Part shown: positions 12,123 through 21,764 of the stretch, piece after piece
Position numbering within the stretch: position 1 is the stretch's first letter
How the letters are laid out: each line of letters begins with the position of its first letter
Source of the DNA: Diadema setosum
Taxonomy: Eukaryota; Echinodermata; Echinoidea; Diadematoida; Diadematidae
DNA: 64,000 nucleotides
Reading direction: 5' to 3'
Assembly (NCBI GenBank): GCA_033980235.1
Contig: CM067070.1
Location: 10,424,046-10,488,045 of the forward strand
Notes under the pieces: generated by a model
Seen by the model: the letters and a program-made list of their open reading frames with translations, nothing else
What the model was told of the DNA's origin: nothing
Database searches by the model: none
Translations under genes and position numbers: made by a program

Positions 12123-12293
12123 CATATGGTATCAGGACTGAGGGATATATGCCGGCGACCTTTTCGATTCGCTACACATGGTGTCAGGAGTGGGATCTCT
12201 ACGGCGAAGCTCACCTAAATCAACTTCGCCACACTAACATGGTGTCAGGAGTGGGATCTCTACGGTGAAGCCAACTGAATCAACTTCGCCACA

Positions 12294-12294
<1 letters not shown>
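12123..12294 (+). mobile_element. Leader remnant with three primer-binding sites
   Basis: TGGTATCAGGACTGAGGG at 12,127-12,144 is followed by two copies of TGGTGTCAGGAGTGGGAT at 12,179-12,196 and 12,240-12,257, 61 bp apart. Each later copy follows an LTR-end-like string (TTCGCTACACA or ACTTCGCCACAC). The 18-mer is complementary to the 3' end expected of a tRNA-Leu with CCA, judged from memory of tRNA sequences. Confidence 0.6.

Positions 12295-12356
<62 letters not shown>
12294..12356. repeat. (TA)n microsatellite
   Basis: About 60 bases of nearly pure TA. A homologous TA tract stands at about 49,734-49,773, next to the same MITE. Confidence 0.9.
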
Positions 12357-12360
<4 letters not shown>

Positions 12361-12439
12361 TATACATATAACATATAGGTGTGACGGAGTAAGTCACTTC
12401 ACTGACACCACACACAGCAGGTATACCCCAACGCCTTAA

Positions 12440-13779
12440 AGGACAAGTTCACCTTCATAAACATAAAGAGAATTCAACAATACTAGTAGAACACATCAGT
12501 GAAAGTGTGAGGCAAATTGGACAATCGATGCAAAAGTTATGAATTTTTTAAATTTTTGTGTTTGATTTTGATTTTGATTTGGATTATTCATTCTCCGTAA
12601 GTGGCATCATTTACAATTTTTTCAACATAATCAAACATAATGATATACAAATATGAAACTCATAACTAGTTTCAACAATTTTGATTACAAATACATTTAA
12701 GACAAAATTACAATTCATGTGTTATGAATTACCATACAGAACGGTCGCCAATAATAAGCTATAAGCTTGACCCTTTGGCAACCGATGATACAATACGTTA
12801 ATGCAATAAAAGAATGAGGTCCAATATGATGCTCGTGGGTTTTAGGGGGATGATAGGAGAGACAGAAAGAGCAGGAAAAAGAGGGTGATAGAAACCTTCC
12901 GATACCAGGCTTGCCAGATCAAACTCACAGTAAATATATACAGGTGTACATGATTATAGATTACAGTGATGTATTCCCATTTCACGCACAAATAGACATG
13001 ATACAATGTTGCTATTGTCGAATAAAGGTTACATTGAATTAAGAATAGAAGATAAGTAAAAACAACTACGAAGTATACACAGTTCAGCGCCCTACCAGGG
13101 CGTATAGAAGAGGATAACTTGCCCGACATAACAAGGATAATAGATATCAGAGACAAAGACGTATAGGGAGGAGTGCTAAATGGGCACAGGCAGGTGCGTC
13201 CCGTATGTGCAGAGTCTCAAGAACAAACTATAAAAGCCAGGGATAAAGAATGAATAGGGTAGAGTTTCTGCAAAGAACATCACTGATCGTGCTGGTACTA
13301 TGTGATCAACATGTTCTTAACTGCTTTTTTGAATGAATATATGGACTTGATGTTACGTAATTCAGGGGGTAATTTATTCCAAATATCTGACTTGACTTGC
13401 CTCTTTCCAAAGGCAGGGGAGTAATATTACCCACAATATATGTCGGTAACGAGTCAGGGGAATGTGTGCTTTTTTTTTCAAAAGTTGAAATTTTGTGAAG
13501 TTCTCTTTATATTCTCTTTATATTTTCCTTATACTATTGTTGTACGCATGCAAAGAGATTTTCTCCAGTGGGGAGGAGAAAAATCTCTTTGTACGCATGT
13601 GACATCTAAGTTATTCATACACTGCAGTAGTCTTCTCATCCAGCGGTTACTGCACAAAAACTTCAACAATTCATAACTTTTGAACGGATAGTCCGATTTT
13701 CCTCAAACTTTCAATGATGTGTTCTACTAATATTGCTACATTCTCTCTATCCTTATGTTTATGAAGGTGAACTTGTCCT
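12440..13779. mobile_element. TTAA-type element, AGGACAAGTTCACC termini
   Basis: Inverted termini AGGACAAGTTCACCTTCAT and ATGAAGGTGAACTTGTCCT extend as an imperfect inverted repeat of more than 100 bp, including AGTAGAACACATCA. It is preceded by TTAA (12,436-12,439) and followed by TCAA (13,780-13,783), probably a mutated TTAA. The empty site at about 49,857 reads CGTTAAATAAGG. The TTAA target is piggyBac-like. The 1.1-kb interior holds no transposase. Its subterminal region resembles that of the element at 50,192-51,736. Confidence 0.7.
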
Positions 13780-13834
13780 TCAAAATAAGCCCTTGAAAAG
13801 ACCGGTAACTCGGTCGAAAACTCGGGAGAATTAA

Positions 13835-14187
13835 AGGGGATGGCCAGTATCTGATCAGTGGGAATGCTGGGGGATGATTGTTCCAATCCATGTTGGATTC
13901 ATTTAAGAGTACATTATATATATATTGTTGTGTGAAAATTATTTGCTTCAGAATGGGCTCATATTCAAGTAATGTGCAGTTTAATGTTTCCAGGTTAGCA
14001 TAGCCCTGTACAGTGACGGGGCATTAAACTGCACATTACTTGAATATGAGACCGTTTTGAAGCATATAATTTTCACACAACAATAGATACAAAATGTACT
14101 CTTAAATGAATCCCACAAGAATTGGAGCAATCATCCCCCAGCATTCCCACTGATTCCCACAGACTGATCAGTTACTCGCCATCCCCT
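13835..14187. mobile_element. piggyBac-like MITE with TTAA target duplication
   Basis: A 353-bp near-palindrome starts AGGGGATGGC and ends GCCATCCCCT, flanked on both sides by TTAA (13,831-13,834 and 14,188-14,191). The arms are about 150 bp and include CAGTGGGAATGCTGGGGGAT and CATATTCAAGTAATGTGCAG. The paralogous empty site near 49,907 reads GAATTAAAGGCAAAG. Exact TTAA duplication is the hallmark of piggyBac-type insertion. Confidence 0.8.
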
Positions 14188-14247
14188 TTAAAGGCAAAGT
14201 GAACATACTGCTACGTCTGCCAGCAGTAATTCCTCCGTCACACAGGG

Positions 14248-14361
14248 TCTCTTCACCATGTTCATAGTGGGCTTTTTGTCTGACGACGTTGGTACATACT
14301 ACATGCGGAACATATCTGTTGTCAGCCCAACGTCAGAAAGAAGCCCACCGTGAAGAGACAG
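14248..14361. repeat. Short inverted repeat, GTCTCTTCAC ends
   Basis: GTCTCTTCAC then GTGGGCTTTTTGTCTGACG on the left is matched by CGTCAGAAAGAAGCCCAC then GTGAAGAGAC on the right. It looks like a small MITE. A smaller hairpin, ATAAGTCCC with GGGACTTAT, lies at about 14,642-14,672. Confidence 0.55.
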
Positions 14362-14831
14362 ATACCATCGGTCTAAATCTAACCGTTTAATAGTGATAAA
14401 CTTCTGGAACTGGATGTGTACCAAAGAACGTAAGAGGGTGTCGCGCGATTCTACACGCAAACAGGTGTAGTACGTCATGGAGCCCAACGGCGACCATTGT
14501 AGGAAGCAAACAGTTGGATTATCGCGAGCGTATTAATAATACGTGACCTATAGGAGTGAATTCTGTCTCCCCTTCATTTTCTCCCTTTTAAGAGGGGCAA
14601 CCAGCGATCTACTTTGTTTAAGACCTCAAATTTCGGGATACTATAAGTCCCTCGACGTCGTCTCGGGACTTATAACCTCCCTCAATAGCATTTCAAACCC
14701 TTCGGGTGGAACATTCGGTATGTTCCGTCCCCCGCCAGTCATCATCTATATAATGTGTGTGACCCATGTGCGGTAGGCCTAACGTTGCTGCCTTCTTCCT
14801 CCATTATAAGCACATAAAGCTGTTCGTAAAA

Positions 14832-14942
14832 TTACGAACGACTTACGAGCGACTGGTGATCAGTTCTGATGTGCTATACTTATCAAAATTTCCATAATTC
14901 AGCACAAGAACTAATCACCAGTCGCTCGTAAGTCGTTCGTAA
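14832..14942. mobile_element. 111-bp MITE with perfect 29-bp terminal inverted repeats
   Basis: Positions 14,832-14,860 and 14,914-14,942 are perfect reverse complements, starting TTACGAACGACTTACGAGCG. The inner sequence continues the symmetry imperfectly (AGTTCTGATGTGCT against AGCACAAGAACT). No target duplication could be assigned with confidence. Confidence 0.75.
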
Positions 14943-15037
14943 CTATACAATTAAGAAACATCCCCCGACCATTCATCTGCATTTCTACCACCACCGTCCC
15001 CGCCCTATATTACTATCAAATACGAGCTAGCACAGGC

Positions 15038-15215
15038 ATCTCCTGTTATAACGAAGTCTTCGGGACCGGCAATTTTCTTTCGTTATATTATTTCGTTATA
15101 TCCGAACAATTATAAAGTGTATGAAAATATCTAGATAATTTTGGGCCCTGAATTTTACTTCGTCGTATCTGAAATTCCGTAATAACCGTGTCCGTTATAA
15201 CAGGAATGCACTGCA
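15038..15215. repeat. CGTTATAACG-family inverted-repeat element
   Basis: The left end has CTCCTGTTATAACGAAGT and the right end the inverted CCGTTATAACAGGAATG. Inside are CCGGCAATTTTCTTTCG and several TTTCGTTATAT motifs. Related sequence occurs at 26,893-27,265 and twice between 34,075 and 34,965. Confidence 0.5.
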
Positions 15216-15224
15216 AAATGACAT

Positions 15225-15461
15225 TAAAGCACTTTTCATGGTTCCTCGCTGTGCAGCTCGCCTCTCGACCAAAGACCACCTAGGACTCCACAGCGCCAAG
15301 ACGAACATGCGGAAGAAAGGTCGCAGCTCCGATAGAGGGCGCGATTCCCAGCGAGGACGCACTGGAGCAAAATCCACGACGCCGACAGGCAGACGAAAGT
15401 CCGAAAAGCGATGAAGGGAGAGAAAGACAGTCTTACCACCTATGAACTTTGACCTTGATAC
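15225..15461. other. GC-rich block next to the gypsy insertion, no gene supported
   Basis: Markedly richer in G and C than its surroundings. One minus-strand frame encodes a hydrophobic stretch, but it lacks an ATG and I see no family match; a short plus-strand frame from the ATG near 15,307 is basic and only about 35 codons. It could be part of an exon broken by the retrotransposon, but nothing confirms that. Confidence 0.3.
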
Positions 15462-16609
15462 TGTCACAAAGGTACACACAAGTAGTTATGTACATGTATC
15501 AAGGCTGTATGCATGGTTGTTTAATGTGTATGTACACAGGTAGACCAGATTAATGGAGAATATTCTATATGATATAGATATAGTACATACAGGCTGACCA
15601 GATCAGTGGAGAATTTTCTACATGGTATACAATGTAGCTACAGTACATGTATGCATGTGACAGGAAATACATTATAGCTCACTCAATCTAGAATGATTTC
15701 ACCCATTCCAGAAAATTCTAGGAAGTGCTGGCTGAGTGAGGCACTGCCCTTGTAGCCCAATGTGATTGGTAGTTAATTTTGGCAACTGATGTTATGCACA
15801 TATTAGGCAGTGAGTCATCCAGGATTCCTGGAATTTGGACTTGCTAGTATGTTCAGGTATGTAGCCCCAGGTTGGAGAAAATTACAGAATGTACTAGAAA
15901 GGGGTGAATGGATAGTATATAAGCAGGAGGAATTCTGAGGTAGGCAGAGTACCCAACACCTCTGCTCTGAGAGTTACGTCACTTCTGGCTCTGAAGCGAC
16001 TTGTTATAGTCAGTCCTGTGTTACCCGCTGACCTGCTATACAAATTGTGTTTGTGGAGATAAGGCCTGGGAGACATTTTGCTTGCAGAGAATTAATTTGC
16101 CTACGTTGGAGATAGACTCCATATTTTAGTGTCAACGGACATTATTATGGCAAAGCTGTGACGGGTTGGATTCCTTGCTGGACAATATAGAGTGAATCAT
16201 CATTCAACGCATCGACTGGACGTGGTCGTCATAGCGTTTGGATTCTGCATGTTTCGCTGTGGACGTATATCCTGGATTTTTACCCCGGATTAATAACAAG
16301 GATTATCACAACCTGCGCCTCTGGATTTACGTCTGAGGTATCATTCATCGGTGCATCGCGGATCATTCATCTGTGCATCGAACATCGTATCTGGACACTG
16401 TCAAAGGGTTACTTGCTTTCAAATTTTGGACTGTAATGCACGTAAGTGATTCTATTACCGATTTGTAATTGTTTGTATTGATCGTTATTGTACTGATGTG
16501 AGAACCGATCACGAGTCTGTACCCACAATATCACTGTTAATAAACCGCCTGAACATTAGTTGATTGTTTCTTTTGTGCGATCATTCTCAGAGTGATTTTG
16601 GTCGTAACA
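15462..16609 (+). repeat. 5' LTR of the Gmr1-type element
   Basis: Begins TGTCACAAAGG and ends GGTCGTAACA, 1,148 bp. It has a TATA-like box TATATAAG at 15,916-15,923 and AATAAA at 16,539-16,544, placing the transcript start near 15,945 and the poly(A) site shortly after 16,550. Confidence 0.93.
15916..15923 (+). promoter_or_regulatory. LTR TATA box
   Basis: TATATAAG in the 5' LTR, repeated in the 3' LTR near 22,219. It is the only clear TATA-type motif at a sensible position ahead of the AATAAA signal. Confidence 0.6.
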
Positions 16610-16613
16610 AAAT

Positions 16614-16630
16614 TGGGGGCTTGTCCGGGA
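16614..16630 (+). promoter_or_regulatory. Primer-binding site, tRNA-Pro type
   Basis: TGGGGGCTTGTCCGGGA starts 4 nt after the LTR. It differs at one position from the tRNA-Pro primer-binding site used by several vertebrate retroviruses (known sequence, compared from memory). Confidence 0.75.
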
Positions 16631-16747
16631 AGTGAATTTAAAGCCAAAACTTAGAATTTGGAACGTTCCGGAATCCAGAATATTGGTACAGACAAAATAC
16701 CAGTGAGTTGATTGTTCTATTGCATATTGTGTGTAATACATGTGACA

Positions 16748-19700
16748 ATGTCAATCAGTACAATGGATGTTCAGGCATTTGTTCAGAGGACAGATTTGTC
16801 CCTCAAAGATTTGCAAAGGTTACGCAAATGTGATTTGACTGCTATTGCACAGCATTTAAATGTTGATGTTCCACAAGGTGTAAGAAAGGCAGAGATTCTT
16901 GACTTAGTAGCTGGTCACATGGAGCTCAAAGAAGAAATTCATACTCCAGATCATGCTCAAATTTCTGATCAAACACGGCTTGAACTTGCTAGATTAGAAA
17001 TAGAAAGAGATCAACGGGCTAGAGAAATGGAAATGAAGGAGAGAGAAAGAGCAAGGGAACTAGAACTAGAGAAAGAGAAGATGAGATTAGAAATGGAAAT
17101 GAAGGAAAGGGACAAACAAAGAGAAATGGAAATGAAGAAAATTGAAGTGGAGCAACAACTGAAATTGCGTGAAATGGAATTGACTCATGCACAAACTGTG
17201 GGAAATCGTGAAAGGGCTCCCTCTGAATTTGATTTGGCCAAGAACATTCGATTGGTGCCAAAGTTTGAAGAAAACAGAGTTGATGCATATTTTGTGTCAT
17301 TTGAGAAGGTGGCTAACAGTTTGAACTGGCCACAGGAATTTTGGCCCTTGCTCCTTCAAAGTGTGTTTGTCGGCAAAGCCGCCGATGTGTACTCATCTCT
17401 TTCTGAAGAGCAATCACGTGACTATGCTACAGTCAAGAAGGCAGTGTTGAATGCTTATGAGTTGGTGCCAGAGGCATACAGACATAAGTTCAGAAATTCG
17501 TACCGCAAACCAGGCCAGACACATGTTGAGTTTGCTCGTGAAAAAGAAATGATGTTTGATAGGTGGTACAGATCCCTGAAAGTGGATCAGGACTTTGATA
17601 ACCTACGTGAGGTTGTTCTCTTGGAAGAATTCAAAAAGAGTGTTGCTTTCAGTGTGAGGTCGCATTTGGATGATCACAAAGTGACAAGTAAGCATAAAGC
17701 AGCCTTGATGGCTGATGAGTATGAGTTGACCCACAGAAATGACAACAGACCACCTTTCAGGAATTTCTCTGGAAATAAGAGAGACAAAAATCAGTCGAGC
17801 AATCCAAAGAATGCTGGTTCTGAAAAAGGCACGAGTTCTGAATCTTCATCGGCACCAAAGCCTCAATCTGACAAAGGGTCCAGTACAAGTGCAAATGTCA
17901 TCAAATGTTTTCACTGTAACAAGACAGGGCATGTAAAGTCACAGTGTTGGAAGTTGCAAAACAAAACAAAGAAGGACATGGGATTTGTCATGTCAAAAAG
18001 TGTCCTACCCGAAAATAGTGTCCCGTTCAGTGAAACACAGGCCATTGAAAGTCAATCTCCCAAATTCAAAGATAGGCTGAAGCAGGTGGATGAGAGCTAT
18101 CGTAGCTTTTTGTTTGATGGTGAGGTGACCCCATGTACTTCTGGTGAGGCAGGTAAACCAGTAGTCATCCTGCGGGATACGGGGGCCTCTCAGTCGTTGA
18201 TGGTGGATGGTGGTATGACTTTTCCACCAGATAGTGCAGTGAATGCAAAAGTCTTGATTCAGACTGTTGATGGCAGTTATATGTCAGTACCACTGTATAG
18301 AGTGGATTTGAAGTGTGACCTAGTTTCTGGTCCTGTCACTGTTGGAGTTGTTCCTGAGTTGCCCATGGCAGGCATTGACTTTTTGTTGGGGAATGACTTG
18401 GCTGGGGACAAGGTGGTTGCGTCTCCAGTTGTTTCGGATAAACCAGTGGTGGTTGCTGAAACTGAGCAGTTGCAGGAGGAGTTTCCTGGGATTTTCCCAG
18501 ATTGTGTTGTGACTAGGTCTCAGGCTCGTAGAGCTGTTCAAGATGATGCGGATTCTGTTGATGTGGAGGAGAATTCCGGTGTTTGGTTGGCAGAAACCTT
18601 TTTCAAGGATTTGAATGATGGGGTTGCTGTATTAGGCTCCGAGGCTAACAGTGATGGGCTGTTTAGCAAGTCTTCCTTGGTTGAAGCACAGCAGGCAGAC
18701 TCTGAGTTGAAAGGCTTGTCTCAGACGGCGTGTTCTGAGGCTGAGGCTGAAAAGGTCCCTGAGTGCTATTATGTCAAAGATGGCATTTTGATGAGGAAGT
18801 GGAGACCTCCCCATAGGCCAGCTGATGAGGATTGGACGGTGGTCCGTCAAGTTGTTGTCCCTCCCAGTTACCGCAGTGAGATCTTGAGGATTGCTCACGA
18901 GTTACCTGTTGGCGGCCATTTAGGCGTCAGAAAAACAAAGGATCGGATCATGAGGTATTTCTATTGGCCAGGGTTGAATGTGGATGTGGCTGAGTTTTGC
19001 AAGACTTGTCACACATGTCAGGTGGCTGGTAAACCACAGCATTCAGTGAAGCCAGCGCCATTGATTCCGATACCTGCGTTTGAAGAACCATTCAGTCGGG
19101 TTCTAGTTGACTGTGTTGGACCTTTGCCTAGGACTAGGTCGGGTCATAAGTACCTCTTGACAATCATGGATATGTCTACACGGTTTCCAGAGGCTATCCC
19201 ATTGCGAAATATCACTGCCAAGACTGTGGTAGATGCTCTAGTGCAGTTTTTCACTAGGTATGGGTTGCCCAAGGAAGTGCAGTCTGACCAAGGTTCAAAT
19301 TTCATGTCAGGCATATTTCAAGAGGTGATGTATCGTTTGGGTGTGAAGCAGCTGAAGTCGTCAGCTTATCATCCCCAATCCCAAGGTGCGTTGGAGCGCT
19401 ACCACCAGACCCTAAAGACAATGATTAGGGCATTTTGTGAGGAGTATCCCGAGGATTGGGATAAGGGCATCCCTTTCCTGCTGTTCGCAACGAGGGACTC
19501 CCCAAATGAGTCGACGGGTTTCAGCCCATTTGAGTTGGTGTACGGTCATGAAGTTAGGGGCCCACTGAAGCTCATCAAAGAGAAATTCATGACTGAGGAT
19601 GATGAGGTCCACCTACTTGACTATGTGTCAAAGTTTCGTGAAAGGCTTTCAAAGGCTTGTGAGGTAGCTAGGGAACACTTGAAAGTGTCGCAAGATTCAA

Positions 19701-21448
19701 TGAAGAGAAAGGCAGACAAAAATGCCAAAGCCCGAACCTTCAAACCAGGTGACAAAGTTCTTGTACTGCTGCCCATACAAGGTGAACCACTGAAAGCCAA
19801 GTTCAGTGGCCCATACTGTGTCAAAAAGAAACTCAATGATGTGAACTATGTGATCAGTACGCCAGACAGACGAAAAGATCAGAGGGTGTGTCATGTAAAC
19901 ATGCTGAAAGAGTACTATGAGAGAAAGGCTAGTCAGCCGGTAGGCATAGCTCAGGTGGTAGAAGAAGAAGTAGATGAAGAGGGAGAAGCTCAAGATGAGA
20001 ATGGAAGTGAGCCCTCTAGTGCCAGGTTGTCTAACTCAGAGATGTTAGGGAAAGTAGATGAGGCACTGAACTACCTACCTGAAAATCAGAGGAAAGATGT
20101 GACTAGTCTGTTACATGAGTACAAAGAAGTGTGTAAAGATAAACCAGGTTGCACCCCTCTGGCTGTACATGATGTTGATGTAGGAGATGCTGACCCTATC
20201 AAGCAAAACCCTTACAGGTTAAACCCGAGCAAACTGCAGAAAGTACGGGAAGAGGTTCAGTACATGTTAGACAATGACATAATAGAACCGAGTAAAAGCA
20301 GTTGGAGCTCCCCAATCGTCATGGTGCCCAAACCGGATGGGTCTCAAAGATTCTGTATAGATTACAGAAAGGTGAATGCCGTGACGAAAACAGACTCTTT
20401 CCCCATTCCCAGACTAGAAGACTGCATTGACAGGGTTGGAAATTCTGCATATGTCAGTAAAATAGACCTTCTAAAGGGATACTGGCAAGTGCCCTTGACC
20501 GACAAAGCCAGGGAGATTTCTGCCTTTGCCACACCAGATGGCTTGTTCCAATGCAAAGTAATGCCATTTGGCATGAAAAATGCTCCGGCCACCTTCCAAC
20601 GGCTGACAAACCAAATCATTGCCGGGCTTGACAACTGTGTAGTATACATTGATGACATTCTAGTGTATAGTGACACGTGGCAGGAGCACATTACACACTT
20701 GCGACAACTTTTTGATCGACTCAAGGAGGCCGGATTGGTGATTAATCTGGCAAAGAGTGAATTTGCAAAGGCCAAAGTGGTGTATCTCGGGCATGTAGTC
20801 GGTCAAGGACAGGTATTGCCAAGAGAAGCCAAGGTAGAAGCTATACTAGGCTTTCCCATCCCCCAATCCAAGAAGGAGTTGCTCAGATTTCTGGGCATGG
20901 CTGGTTTCTACAGGAAATTTGTACCAAATTTCAGCACTGTAGTCACCCCCCTAACAAACCTGCTGAAGGGCAAGGCAAAGTACACCTGGACTGATGAGTG
21001 TCAAAGAGCCTTCGAGAAACTAAAAGCAGTCCTTGCTAATGAGCCTGTTTTGGCAGCTCCTGACTTCCAAAAGCCATTCAAAGTGGCAATAGATGCTAGT
21101 GATGTAGGAGTGGGAGCGGTTTTGCTCCAAGAAGATGAAGAAGGCACTGAACGTCCGGTTAGCTACTTTTCCAAAAAGTTGAACGCATACCAGAAAAAAT
21201 ACTCAACTATCGAGAAGGAGGCTCTCAGTCTCATCCTTGCCCTCCAGCAATATGAAGTGTACTTGACCAATAGCAAAGGGGAGATCACGGTCTATACTGA
21301 CCACAACCCCTTGGTCTTTTTAGACCGGTTCAAAATGAAGAACAACAGACTGTTCAGATGGAGCATGATGACGCAGCCATATGCACTCCAAATCAAACAT
21401 GTGGCAGGCAAAAATAATGTAATTGCTGACGCTTTGTCAAGAGTGTAA
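16748..21448 (+). CDS. Gag-Pol polyprotein, Gmr1-type (PR-INT-RT-RNase H order)
   Basis: 1,566 residues from the ATG at 16,748; the frame is open upstream to a TTG at 16,712, but this ATG is the first. The N-terminus has a SAP-like helical segment (about 15-55), then a very charged coiled coil (about 85-160) and gag capsid-like sequence. A CCHC zinc knuckle starts at C387 (CFHCNKTGHVKSQC). The aspartic protease motif DTGAS has its Asp at 477. Integrase follows: zinc-binding H717 and H724 with downstream CxxC, catalytic D788, D847 and E883 with the exact 35-residue spacing, then a GPY/F-like module. Reverse transcriptase comes after integrase, with YIDD Asp at 1302-1303, then RNase H (DASDVGVGAVL, YTDHNPL) to the C-terminus. 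No frameshift or stop is present. The single gag-pol frame implies processing by the protease, without ribosomal frameshifting. Confidence 0.93.
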   Translation: MSISTMDVQAFVQRTDLSLKDLQRLRKCDLTAIAQHLNVDVPQGVRKAEILDLVAGHMELKEEIHTPDHAQISDQTRLELARLEIERDQRAREMEMKERERARELELEKEKMRLEMEMKERDKQREMEMKKIEVEQQLKLREMELTHAQTVGNRERAPSEFDLAKNIRLVPKFEENRVDAYFVSFEKVANSLNWPQEFWPLLLQSVFVGKAADVYSSLSEEQSRDYATVKKAVLNAYELVPEAYRHKFRNSYRKPGQTHVEFAREKEMMFDRWYRSLKVDQDFDNLREVVLLEEFKKSVAFSVRSHLDDHKVTSKHKAALMADEYELTHRNDNRPPFRNFSGNKRDKNQSSNPKNAGSEKGTSSESSSAPKPQSDKGSSTSANVIKCFHCNKTGHVKSQCWKLQNKTKKDMGFVMSKSVLPENSVPFSETQAIESQSPKFKDRLKQVDESYRSFLFDGEVTPCTSGEAGKPVVILRDTGASQSLMVDGGMTFPPDSAVNAKVLIQTVDGSYMSVPLYRVDLKCDLVSGPVTVGVVPELPMAGIDFLLGNDLAGDKVVASPVVSDKPVVVAETEQLQEEFPGIFPDCVVTRSQARRAVQDDADSVDVEENSGVWLAETFFKDLNDGVAVLGSEANSDGLFSKSSLVEAQQADSELKGLSQTACSEAEAEKVPECYYVKDGILMRKWRPPHRPADEDWTVVRQVVVPPSYRSEILRIAHELPVGGHLGVRKTKDRIMRYFYWPGLNVDVAEFCKTCHTCQVAGKPQHSVKPAPLIPIPAFEEPFSRVLVDCVGPLPRTRSGHKYLLTIMDMSTRFPEAIPLRNITAKTVVDALVQFFTRYGLPKEVQSDQGSNFMSGIFQEVMYRLGVKQLKSSAYHPQSQGALERYHQTLKTMIRAFCEEYPEDWDKGIPFLLFATRDSPNESTGFSPFELVYGHEVRGPLKLIKEKFMTEDDEVHLLDYVSKFRERLSKACEVAREHLKVSQDSMKRKADKNAKARTFKPGDKVLVLLPIQGEPLKAKFSGPYCVKKKLNDVNYVISTPDRRKDQRVCHVNMLKEYYERKASQPVGIAQVVEEEVDEEGEAQDENGSEPSSARLSNSEMLGKVDEALNYLPENQRKDVTSLLHEYKEVCKDKPGCTPLAVHDVDVGDADPIKQNPYRLNPSKLQKVREEVQYMLDNDIIEPSKSSWSSPIVMVPKPDGSQRFCIDYRKVNAVTKTDSFPIPRLEDCIDRVGNSAYVSKIDLLKGYWQVPLTDKAREISAFATPDGLFQCKVMPFGMKNAPATFQRLTNQIIAGLDNCVVYIDDILVYSDTWQEHITHLRQLFDRLKEAGLVINLAKSEFAKAKVVYLGHVVGQGQVLPREAKVEAILGFPIPQSKKELLRFLGMAGFYRKFVPNFSTVVTPLTNLLKGKAKYTWTDECQRAFEKLKAVLANEPVLAAPDFQKPFKVAIDASDVGVGAVLLQEDEEGTERPVSYFSKKLNAYQKKYSTIEKEALSLILALQQYEVYLTNSKGEITVYTDHNPLVFLDRFKMKNNRLFRWSMMTQPYALQIKHVAGKNNVIADALSRV

Positions 21449-21764
21449 CATCGAGAGTATCAAAGGTGAAAAGTTTTCACCGCATATCATTTACAGTGTA
21501 TGTGTTTAGCATATCCATTAATGTATGCAAAACAGTTTGACATGATTGTATAAGTTTCAAGAATACAAGCAATATCAATGTAAATGGTATCCATGAAAAG
21601 AGAACATGGAAGTAATGAGGCTATTTAAAAGGCCTGTGATAGTATGTGATTATTGTTGCTTGACTTGGATTTTACCTCACATTCGTTGTAAATAACAATG
21701 AGAAATTGTGAAGGTAAAAGAAACCCTTGCTACGGCAAGGCTTTCTTTTTCCCATGGGGGATGG
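21449..21764 (+). other. 3' untranslated region of the element with hairpin and purine tract
   Basis: No coding sequence between the pol stop and the 3' LTR. A strong hairpin at about 21,717-21,748 pairs AAAGAAACCCTTGC with GCAAGGCTTTCTTT across a TACG loop. The G-rich stretch GGGGGATGG at 21,756-21,764 directly before the LTR is the likely, rather weak, polypurine tract. Confidence 0.6.

Larger units (their letters stand above)
12379..14243. mobile_element. GTGTGACGGAGT MITE carrying two nested insertions
   Basis: The ends are GTGTGACGGAGT and CTCCGTCACAC in inverted orientation. The intact version at 49,796-49,961 is 166 bp. Removing the two insertions (12,440-13,779 and 13,835-14,187, each with one 4-bp target copy) leaves about 164 bp here, which matches. 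Shared internal text includes GGTATACCCC, AACTCGGTCGAAA and CTGCTACGTCTGCCAGCAGT. Confidence 0.8.

Noticed and set aside
15236..15439. Minus-strand frame with signal-peptide-like hydrophobic stretch
   Set aside because: No ATG start, no family match that I recognise, and no paralog; kept only as a weak finding.
16712..16747. Upstream extension of the gag-pol frame
   Set aside because: The extension begins with TTG; the first ATG is at 16,748, so the extra 12 codons are left out.
17019..20775. Minus-strand frames opposite the gypsy polyprotein
   Set aside because: Antisense shadows of gag-pol without any recognisable domain.
21449..21764. Possible env gene after pol
   Set aside because: Only about 315 bp separates pol from the 3' LTR and no coding frame is present.
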